Assembly (NCBI GenBank): GCA_937858825.1
Contig: CALMAI010000018.1
Location: forward strand, 1-46,564
DNA length: 46,564 nt
Reading direction: 5' to 3'
Source: an uncultured Candidatus Peregrinibacteria bacterium
Lineage (GTDB): Bacteria > Patescibacteriota > Gracilibacteria > UBA1369
Shown: piece by piece, positions 40,924-46,564 of the stretch
How the letters are laid out: each line of letters starts with the position of its first letter
Position numbering within the stretch: position 1 is the stretch's first letter
The notes under the pieces: model-generated
What the model saw: the letters and a program-made list of their open reading frames with translations, nothing else
The model's database searches: none
What the model was told of the DNA's origin: nothing
Program-made: the position numbers and the translations under genes

Positions 40924-42012
40924 CTACTTCTTAAGGGTGTACCGTTTCCGTCCCACACGAACAAACTGGGACTTGTTTTTCAAATTGAGAATAATGGTGA
41001 TTGGCTTCACCTGGCGTTGCTCCAATACAGCATCAATAATTTCATCTTCAGACATCTGTTCCTTTCCTTTTAAGATTGCTTCAATAATGTCGGCAACCGT
41101 ACCAGAGCTAAACCCCCACTCTTTTAGCGCATAAATACCACGTCCAATAAGAATAAAATCTCCATAGCGGATAAGTTCATTGTGAACAGCCTGCAAATTA
41201 ACACTCTTTTGGTCAAAATTGGCATCTGTGATGGCATTGGCAATAGCAACAAAATGCATAGGATCCTTTCCCCGGCGCAGAACATAATAAATCTTATCTC
41301 TTAGGGTTCGCGGATGAATATGTTTCCATGAAACAAGGCCAACACTTCCATCATCCAAAACTTTAAACCCTTTATGAATTTCAAAAAGAGCTGAAAGCCC
41401 TGTAACTGAAAACTTCTCCAGGTCAGCATTTTTTTCGCATATGTTTTTCTGAACCTCGGCAACACTCATAACATCACCAACTTTCTTCAAAAGTTTCATC
41501 CCGGCGTCGGTTGCCTGCTGAACATCCGCATTGGAAAATCCGGTAAGTCGGAAATAAGGCTTAAAAGCGATAGTATTAGTAAACCGATTAAACCGTTTAT
41601 CCAGGCTTAAAACAAACAAAAGTGCATGACTCTGATAACCAGTATCCTTCATAAGAAGTTTGGAAATCATTCGATCCTCACTCAAAAGTCCGCCATGTGC
41701 CTGCAAAATATCAAAAGCCACATGATTTACTTCAAAAATATCAAAATTATTAATATTTCGAGTCAGCTTTTGCATCGCGTTTTTTTCGATCTGACGCACC
41801 CGTTCACGCGTTACATCAAAATGTTGCCCGATCTCTTCAAGAGTTGATCGATCCGGCGCGTTCAGGGCAAAACGCTTCTCAATAACAAAACGCTCCCTCT
41901 CTGAAAGAAGCATCAGAATCTGATCCATTTGATCTTTCATATTTGAAAAAATTGAATCAAGCCCCATTATTTGAGGGGAAAAATTCTGAGCTAGTGGAAG
42001 AGAGTCATTCAT
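40924..42012 (-). CDS. Sigma-70 region 4-like / HARE-HTH transcription factor (paralog 2)
   Basis: The 362-residue protein has the same layout as the gene at 35.5-36.6 kb: a sigma region 4-like HTH (about 33-85; LSERERFVIEKRF, TLEEIGQHFDVTRERVRQIE), a helical middle, a HARE-HTH domain (DPMHFVAIANAI, QAVHNELIRYGDFILIGRGIYALKEWG) and a C-terminal winged helix ending VRVGRKRYTL. Similarity to paralog 1 is strong in both HTH parts and weaker in the middle. It may pair with RNA polymerase to modify promoter recognition. The bases just before the ATG contain CCCTCCTGAT, the opposite of a Shine-Dalgarno motif. It has its own extended -10 promoter and is convergent with the TPR-like gene. Confidence 0.88.
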   Translation of the reverse strand: MNDSLPLAQNFSPQIMGLDSIFSNMKDQMDQILMLLSERERFVIEKRFALNAPDRSTLEEIGQHFDVTRERVRQIEKNAMQKLTRNINNFDIFEVNHVAFDILQAHGGLLSEDRMISKLLMKDTGYQSHALLFVLSLDKRFNRFTNTIAFKPYFRLTGFSNADVQQATDAGMKLLKKVGDVMSVAEVQKNICEKNADLEKFSVTGLSALFEIHKGFKVLDDGSVGLVSWKHIHPRTLRDKIYYVLRRGKDPMHFVAIANAITDANFDQKSVNLQAVHNELIRYGDFILIGRGIYALKEWGFSSGTVADIIEAILKGKEQMSEDEIIDAVLEQRQVKPITIILNLKNKSQFVRVGRKRYTLKK

Positions 42013-42037
42013 ATCAGGAGGGTTGCTACATTTGAAA

Positions 42038-42046
42038 ATTATAGCA
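42038..42046 (-). promoter_or_regulatory. Extended -10 promoter of the second sigma4/HARE-HTH gene
   Basis: TGC-TATAAT on the minus strand, 25 bases before the ATG, without a clear -35. Confidence 0.55.
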
Positions 42047-42081
42047 GTATTTCCTTTGAAGAAAAGTTTATTTCATAAAAA

Positions 42082-42103
42082 TTAATTAAAACCGTTTAAT
42101 TAA
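42082..42103 (-). terminator. AT-rich inverted repeat, possible terminator of the OmpR-type regulator gene
   Basis: TTAATTAAA and TTTAATTAA form a perfect 9-bp stem with a 4-base loop over the stop codon of the regulator gene, followed on the minus strand by TTTTT. The all-AT stem makes it a weak terminator; it could also be a binding site. Confidence 0.45.
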
Positions 42104-42765
42104 GCCAAAAAATAACCTTTGCAAGGCACAGTATGGATATACCTTTCGGAAGTAAAACTGGAAATCTTCTTTCTCAATTGACTCACATGAACATCAACAG
42201 TGTTCGTTAAAATATCGGCATTCCGATCCCAAACATTTTCAAGAATTTCACTGCGGCTTAAAACTTTGCCTTTATGAACCATGAGGTAGTGGAGTAAAGC
42301 AAACTCCTTGTTACGAAGATGCAGACTCTGTTTTCGGCACTGCACGCGGTGAGACATTAAATCCAGCTCCAAGTCTCTCACCACAAAAGAGCTCTCCTCT
42401 ACATGTTCTTTCACCATAAAAATAAGCATTTTCATCTCTGCCGCAATACGCCGAAAAGAGAAGGGGCGAACAAACAGCAAAACATCATGATTCTCAACAA
42501 ACTCATTCAACTCAGCAGAATTTCTCTGAGCAAGAATGATGAAAGGCATAGATCCGCCAGTCAAATTTTTACAAAACTCAAAACTCTTCTGAAGACGATC
42601 CATATCATGAAAAAGAAATAAAATGCCATCGGCAAAAGGGAGTTCCTGTTCAAGTCCATCAAAGTCATTAGAGCTATAGATATCACAAGAAAGATGCTCA
42701 TAGTAAAGACCTTTCTTAATGAATTCGGCTTGGCGGAGGTTGTCTGTAACAATAGAACAGTGCAT
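42100..42765 (-). CDS. OmpR/PhoB-type regulator with a degenerate receiver domain
   Basis: The 221-residue protein has a receiver-like domain (1-120) and an OmpR-type winged helix (about 128-220), the latter with LHLRNKEFALLHYLMVHKGKVLS, ILENVWD, TVDVHVSQLRKKI and IHTVPCKGYFL. The receiver has lost its phosphorylation residues: the acidic pair reads TDN (7-9), the phospho-Asp position is Leu51 or its neighbour in ILFLFHD, the Thr is A79 (FIILAQRN) and the conserved Lys is R100 (FVRPF). It therefore likely works without phosphorylation. No histidine kinase gene is nearby. A TTGACG-18-TATTAC promoter precedes it. Confidence 0.9.
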   Translation of the reverse strand: MHCSIVTDNLRQAEFIKKGLYYEHLSCDIYSSNDFDGLEQELPFADGILFLFHDMDRLQKSFEFCKNLTGGSMPFIILAQRNSAELNEFVENHDVLLFVRPFSFRRIAAEMKMLIFMVKEHVEESSFVVRDLELDLMSHRVQCRKQSLHLRNKEFALLHYLMVHKGKVLSRSEILENVWDRNADILTNTVDVHVSQLRKKISSFTSERYIHTVPCKGYFLA

Positions 42766-42793
42766 GGGAAAAACAAATAATGATAAGGAAGAT

Positions 42794-42823
42794 GTAATAC
42801 AAAAGATAAAGTAAAAACGTCAA
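42794..42823 (-). promoter_or_regulatory. Promoter of the OmpR-type regulator gene
   Basis: TTGACG (42818-42823), 18 bases, TATTAC (42794-42799) on the minus strand, about 28 bases before the ATG. Confidence 0.5.
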
Positions 42824-42884
42824 CTAGCCTCAGCTGCCGTTCCTGAGAAAAAGGCTTAATAAAAAGGAAAAGCGCCATCAAAAT

Positions 42885-42910
42885 GCTGTTGTTGCTCTTC
42901 CGACAACAGC
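42885..42910. repeat. Perfect inverted repeat in the divergent intergenic region
   Basis: GCTGTTGT and ACAACAGC form an 8-bp stem around a 10-base loop (42893-42902). It lies between the OmpR-type regulator and DUF3467 genes, upstream of the likely promoter of the latter. No T-run follows on either strand, so it is more likely an operator or RNA structure than a terminator. The rest of the 215-base gap shows no gene. Confidence 0.45.
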
Positions 42911-42980
42911 CAGGGGCGAATCACCTTTTCCCAAGACGACTGATCCTGTATTATGCGCTTGTATTTTCTAATTATTCGAC

Positions 42981-43271
42981 ATGGCAGATCAACCAAAGAC
43001 GAATCAAAACTCAATCCAGGTAAAAGTGGACCCGGAAACAGAACAGGGAACATACTCAAACGCTGTTTCAGTTCACGTCAACAAAAATGAGGTTATCCTT
43101 GATTTTGGGTATATTCTCCCAAATATGAAACCAACAACCATAAAGCTTGTTGACCGGGTGAATCTCTCACATGCGACAGCAGAGTCATTCATGAAAGTGC
43201 TCTCAAATGCGATGCTTGACTGGCGCAATAAGCAAAAAGAGGCAAACAACGGAGGCGGAGAAAATGCTTAA
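42981..43271 (+). CDS. DUF3467 family protein
   Basis: The 96-residue protein matches DUF3467: a short polar N-terminus, the strands VHVNKNEVILDFGYILP, and VDRVNLSHATAESFMKVLSNAM. Members are small, cytoplasmic and of unknown function. It has no membrane or signal segment. It starts the plus-strand run that continues with dtd (11 bases later), glyS and radC. A possible -10 TATTAT lies at 42949-42954. Confidence 0.85.
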   Translation: MADQPKTNQNSIQVKVDPETEQGTYSNAVSVHVNKNEVILDFGYILPNMKPTTIKLVDRVNLSHATAESFMKVLSNAMLDWRNKQKEANNGGGENA

Positions 43272-43282
43272 ATGAGAATGTC

Positions 43283-43732
43283 ATGAGAGCAGTGATCCAG
43301 AGAGTCAAAAGGGCTCATGTCAGCGTGAATGAAAAGATCATTGGAAGCATTGACCATGGATTAGTGGTGCTCCTTGGAATTGGGAAAGAAGACACATCGC
43401 AAGACAAGGATTGGATTGTTGAAAAAGTTACAAAGCTGAGAATCTTTGAAGGGGAAACCGGAAAAATGGACTTTTCAGTCCAGGATGCCAACGGCGAACT
43501 ACTCATTGTTTCTCAGTTTACGCTCTATGGAAAATGCGATAAAGGAAGAAGGCCGGATTTCACAGAGGCCGCACCAATCGCGGAAGCAAAAGAGCTCTAC
43601 CATGAAACAATAAAAGCGTTTGAACAAACAGGAATTCCCATTCAACAAGGAGAATTTCAGGCATATATGCAGGTTGAACTCCAGAATGATGGTCCGGTAA
43701 CGTTAATACTTGAATCACCTCAAAAGAAATGA
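43283..43732 (+). CDS. dtd: D-aminoacyl-tRNA deacylase
   Basis: DTD removes D-amino acids, and glycine mischarged on tRNA-Ala, from tRNA. The 149-residue protein has the fold's two signature motifs: SQFTLYG (about 74-80) and NDGPVTLIL (about 134-142), the latter holding the Gly-Pro pair that inserts into the partner active site in the dimer. Length is normal. It ends in TGA overlapping the glyS start (ATGA), so translation is coupled to glycyl-tRNA synthetase. Confidence 0.96.
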   Translation: MRAVIQRVKRAHVSVNEKIIGSIDHGLVVLLGIGKEDTSQDKDWIVEKVTKLRIFEGETGKMDFSVQDANGELLIVSQFTLYGKCDKGRRPDFTEAAPIAEAKELYHETIKAFEQTGIPIQQGEFQAYMQVELQNDGPVTLILESPQKK

Positions 43733-45123
43733 CACAAACTACTGACGCAACCATGGAAAAGATCGTTTCCCTTTGTAAACAAAGAGGATTCATCTTTCCC
43801 GGATCAGAAATTTATGGAGGACTCGCCAACACATGGGACTACGGTCCGCTTGGCGTGGAACTAAAGAACAACATCCAACAGGAATGGTGGAAATTTTTCG
43901 TTCAGCAAAGACAAAACATTGTTGGACTGGATGCTGCCATTCTTATGAATCCAAAAGTATGGGAAGCCAGCGGCCACGTGGCAGAGTTCAACGACGCCCA
44001 GGTTGATTGTAAAGAATGTAAAGCGAGGCATAGAGCCGATCATCTGATTGAAGATGCCGTAGAGGGTATAAAAGTTGAAGGACTCTCAACTGCAGATCTT
44101 GATAAACTGATTCAGGAAAACAATATTAAGTGTCCAAACTGCGGAAAGCAGAACTTTACCAACGCACGAGTCTTCAACCTCCTTTTCCGCACACAGATCG
44201 GAGCAGTGGAAGAAGGAACAGACGAAATTTATCTTCGTGGAGAGTTGGCACAGTCTATGTTTACCAACTTCAAAAACATCCTCAACACATCACGAAAAAA
44301 GATCCCGTTCGGAATTGCTCAGGTTGGAAAATGTTTTCGGAACGAAATCACTCCAGGAAACTTCATCTTCCGCACACTCGAATTCGATCTTATGGAATTT
44401 GAATACTTCATTCACGAAAAAGAATGGGAGGAAACATTTGAATTCTGGCTCGGCGAAATGAAAAAATGGGTCGAACACGTTGGTATCGATCCGGAAAGAA
44501 CCCGTGTCCGCGAACATACCCAGGATGAACTTTCGCACTATTCAAAGAAAACTGTTGATATTGAGTTCAACACACCATTCGGGTGGAAAGAACTTTATGG
44601 TTTGGCCTACCGGACAAATTTCGATCTCAAAAACCATACGGAGAAAAGCGGAACCGACCTTTCTTATATGGATCCATATACTAATGAAAAATATATTCCG
44701 CACGCCGTTGAGCCAACTTTTGGATTAAGCCGTTCAGTTCTCATGGTTTTACTAAGTGCATACACAGAGGAAACTATAAAAACTGACAAAGGCGAAGAAA
44801 CCAGAATCGTTTTAAAGCTGAAGAAAAACATCGCGCCATTCAGTGCTGCAGTGCTTCCACTGGTCAACAAACTCACAGACGAAGCCAACAAAGTATGGGA
44901 AATCCTGAAAGACGACTTCAACATCGACTTTGATACAACCGGATCAATCGGAAAGCGCTACCGACGGCAGGATGAAATTGGAACCCCATACTGCATCACT
45001 ATCGACTTTGACACTGTAGAAAAAGACAAATCCGTAACCATTCGCGACCGCGACACCATGGAACAGGAACGCGTTAAAGTTGACAGTCTGGTTCAATACC
45101 TCAACGATCACCTAAAAATTTAG
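43729..45123 (+). CDS. glyS: Glycyl-tRNA synthetase, alpha2 type
   Basis: This class II enzyme charges tRNA-Gly. The 464-residue protein is the single-chain dimer type found in Gram-positives, archaea and eukaryotes, not the alpha2beta2 type. Motif 1 region is FIFPGSEIYGGLANTWDYGPLG, motif 2 is FRNEITPGNFIFRTLEFDLMEFEYF, and motif 3 is EPTFGLSRSVL. An insertion with CKECKARHRADH and CPNCGK provides four Cys for a zinc ribbon. The anticodon-binding domain (about 365-464) ends the protein. The ATG overlaps the dtd stop by four bases. radC follows after 25 bases. Confidence 0.97.
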   Translation: MTQTTDATMEKIVSLCKQRGFIFPGSEIYGGLANTWDYGPLGVELKNNIQQEWWKFFVQQRQNIVGLDAAILMNPKVWEASGHVAEFNDAQVDCKECKARHRADHLIEDAVEGIKVEGLSTADLDKLIQENNIKCPNCGKQNFTNARVFNLLFRTQIGAVEEGTDEIYLRGELAQSMFTNFKNILNTSRKKIPFGIAQVGKCFRNEITPGNFIFRTLEFDLMEFEYFIHEKEWEETFEFWLGEMKKWVEHVGIDPERTRVREHTQDELSHYSKKTVDIEFNTPFGWKELYGLAYRTNFDLKNHTEKSGTDLSYMDPYTNEKYIPHAVEPTFGLSRSVLMVLLSAYTEETIKTDKGEETRIVLKLKKNIAPFSAAVLPLVNKLTDEANKVWEILKDDFNIDFDTTGSIGKRYRRQDEIGTPYCITIDFDTVEKDKSVTIRDRDTMEQERVKVDSLVQYLNDHLKI

Positions 45124-45148
45124 GTTCCCTTCATATCCATTCATTACT

Positions 45149-45826
45149 ATGTGGTCAAATAAGAATGATCACATGAAACCACGCGAAAAAATTCAGCTTC
45201 ACGGGCCACAGAAGCTTGAAGATTATGAGTTGATAGCCTTAATGCTTGGAAGAGGAACCAGGAAAGAAAACATTTTTCAGCTTTCCAAGCGGATACTTCA
45301 AGGCTTTGACCGGGAAGAACTTTTACATGAAAAAGACTATCAGGAGTTCAAAAAGCGATTCCGATTGGGAACAGTTTCAGCATCACAACTTATGGCGGCC
45401 GTGGAATTTGGACGTCGGTTTTTTGAGCAGGTAAGTATAAAAAAACGTATCACCTCGACCGAAGATATCTATGAAGTAACCAAAAATATGCAATATCTCA
45501 AAAAGGAGTATGTACGGGGAATTTATCTCAACACCAGAAATCAGATCATCCACAATGAAATTATCACTATCGGAAGCCTGGATGCCAATATTCTTCATCC
45601 AAGAGAAATCTTCCGTCCGGCTATAGAGCATGGAGCTTACGCCCTCATCATGATCCATAATCATCCTTCAGGAGATCCCAGCCCTTCAACAGCAGACCAG
45701 ATAACAACCCAAAAAATACAAAAAGCCTCGAAAATACTTAAAATTCCGCTACTGGATCACATAATCATTGGTGAAAACAGTTATTTTAGTTTCCACAGAG
45801 ATGGGAATCTAAATCATCATGAATAA
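45149..45826 (+). CDS. radC: RadC-family JAB/MPN protein
   Basis: The 225-residue protein has the N-terminal helical RadC domain (PREKIQLHGPQKLEDYELIALMLGRGT) and a C-terminal JAB1/MPN+ metalloprotease-like domain. The MPN+ set is intact: E137, H170-x-H172 in HNHPSG and D183 in PSTADQ. A second ATG at 45173 is also plausible; family alignments usually begin near PREK. The name refers to DNA repair, but the E. coli evidence for that role has been withdrawn and the true function is unclear. It probably belongs to the glyS transcript. Confidence 0.94.
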   Translation: MWSNKNDHMKPREKIQLHGPQKLEDYELIALMLGRGTRKENIFQLSKRILQGFDREELLHEKDYQEFKKRFRLGTVSASQLMAAVEFGRRFFEQVSIKKRITSTEDIYEVTKNMQYLKKEYVRGIYLNTRNQIIHNEIITIGSLDANILHPREIFRPAIEHGAYALIMIHNHPSGDPSPSTADQITTQKIQKASKILKIPLLDHIIIGENSYFSFHRDGNLNHHE

Positions 45827-45838
45827 GTCCCAACTTTA

Positions 45839-45867
45839 TTGAAAAAAAAGCCAAAATCTGCTAATAT
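45839..45867 (+). promoter_or_regulatory. Promoter of the right-edge TraG/HerA-like gene
   Basis: TTGAAA (45839-45844), 17 bases, extended -10 TGC-TAATAT (45859-45867), 27 bases before the ATG. The leader is A-rich. Confidence 0.55.
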
Positions 45868-45894
45868 AAAGAGATACAAAAATAAAAAAAAACA

Positions 45895-46564
45895 ATGAAT
45901 TCAGGCAGCGTGGGATTCTTGGAGCAATTTGGACGGTGGGTTATCGAAAACCCATTATGGTTTTTGGGCATAACGGCGACAATCATCGCATTTGTTGTAG
46001 TAGGACTTCGGATTTCGAACTATCTCTACATCGTCCTTTACGCATCAAAGAAATTTGTACACATGCGAGTGTCTTTGCCTCGTGAAGAGTCTCCCAAAGA
46101 CAAAGAAAAGTCCGAAGAAAAAGATTTTAAAGAGAAAATTGCTGTGATGGAGCAGTTCTTTCGAAACATCCATGAGTTAAGCGAACTAAGTCTTAAAAAT
46201 ATTTTACAAACAAGGTTTCTTAAAGATGATCTTGTCAGTTTTGAGTACATTGCCAAAGACAAAGTTGTAGATTTCTATGTTGTCATGCACGAGCGGTACC
46301 GGGATCTGATTGATAAACAGATCACATCGTACTATCCGCATGCAGACATACAAATTGTGGATCCAATAAATATTCAGCCTCAAGGAAACGAGTTGAAATG
46401 CTACTTCGCATATCAAAACAACCCTTTCTACTTTCCGATCAAAACATATAAAACACTGGAAAACGACCCACTTAACGATCTCACTAATATCTTCTCCAAG
46501 TTTGAAGAGACTGATGTAGCCAGTATTCAAATTGTAGTCCGGCCAAAAGCTGCGAAAAAGTGGA
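45895..46564 (+). CDS. Partial TraG/HerA-like protein, N-terminal domain (paralog of the 27.3-29.8 kb gene)
   Basis: The frame runs from ATG at 45895 through the right edge (223 residues visible). It has a membrane helix at about 20-40 (WFLGITATIIAFVVVGL), a charged Lys/Glu stretch (about 60-85) and a domain colinear with residues 75-208 of the ATPase at 27.3-29.8 kb. Matching blocks are VDFYVV...RDLIDKQITSYYPHA versus ISFYIV...KSLIEKQVTATYSDA, and FPIKTYKTLENDPLNDLTNIFSKF versus FPIRTAEYMNSDPLNNLTNALSKL. The ATPase domain would lie beyond the window. Two such genes in 46 kb suggest a multi-subunit membrane machine or a recent duplication. Confidence 0.85.
   Translation, partial: MNSGSVGFLEQFGRWVIENPLWFLGITATIIAFVVVGLRISNYLYIVLYASKKFVHMRVSLPREESPKDKEKSEEKDFKEKIAVMEQFFRNIHELSELSLKNILQTRFLKDDLVSFEYIAKDKVVDFYVVMHERYRDLIDKQITSYYPHADIQIVDPINIQPQGNELKCYFAYQNNPFYFPIKTYKTLENDPLNDLTNIFSKFEETDVASIQIVVRPKAAKKW

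Noticed and set aside
1-46564. Alternative genetic code (UGA as Gly) as in Gracilibacteria
   Set aside because: dtd and the dual-hydrolase gene end at TGA at expected positions, and no conserved protein has in-frame TGA.
1-46564. CRISPR array, insertion sequence or prophage
   Set aside because: No regularly spaced repeats, transposase, integrase or phage structural genes were found on either strand.

Overview
The window reads as a chromosomal segment of a Patescibacteria/CPR-type bacterium, possibly near Peregrinibacteria (placement is inference). It is densely packed with core genes and has short intergenic gaps and several overlapping gene ends. It also carries large lineage-style proteins: membrane-anchored TraG/HerA-like ATPases, an SLH-domain M23 peptidase, sigma4/HARE-HTH regulators, and an alpha2-type glycyl-tRNA synthetase. 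Translation looks standard: several genes end in TGA and Trp is TGG, so there is no sign of the UGA=Gly code of Gracilibacteria/Absconditabacteria. Shine-Dalgarno motifs are nearly absent before starts, and three genes have a -10 box exactly 6 nt before ATG, suggesting leaderless mRNAs. I saw no rRNA, CRISPR array, insertion sequence or origin. No stretch over 300 bases lacks a gene.

Region 1-11.2 kb is mostly minus strand. A helicase-nuclease gene (UvrD-like fused to PD-(D/E)XK) and rlmN form one unit. rmuC follows with its own promoter and a palindromic operator candidate. infB comes next, then a dTDP-sugar isomerase-like gene (fdtA family), rfbB and an unknown partial gene. An AT-rich gene in the opposite orientation, for a PIN-domain protein with C-terminal membrane helices, sits between the two sugar genes and looks like an insertion into an older infB-fdtA-rfbB unit.

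Region 11.2-25.5 kb starts with a 1020-residue protein joining an alpha/beta-hydrolase-like domain to an SGNH-hydrolase domain. After it come rpsA, clpC, a lipoprotein, ruvB, a PH-domain membrane protein and a large unknown protein, all on minus. clpC has a perfect CIRCE operator sitting on a consensus promoter, plus a second extended -10 promoter. A tRNA-Arg(UCU) and an M23 peptidase with three SLH domains follow.

Region 25.5-35.3 kb has tsaE (plus), then on minus a secreted 3D-domain protein with two peptidoglycan-binding domains, a TraG/HerA-like ATPase, aspS (with signature residues of the non-discriminating type), dnaE and tRNA-Leu(UAG).

Region 35.3-46.6 kb has two paralogous sigma4/HARE-HTH regulators on opposite strands flanking a small unknown gene, valS and a TPR-like gene. 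Then come an OmpR-type regulator with a degenerate receiver domain and a plus-strand run of DUF3467, dtd, glyS and radC. The window ends inside a second TraG/HerA-like gene, a paralog of the one at 27.3-29.8 kb.

Functionally the window mixes translation and tRNA charging (infB, rpsA, aspS, valS, glyS, dtd, tsaE, rlmN, two tRNAs), DNA replication and repair (dnaE, ruvB, radC, rmuC, the helicase-nuclease), protein quality control (clpC) and envelope proteins (M23-SLH, 3D, lipoprotein, PH protein, sugar genes).
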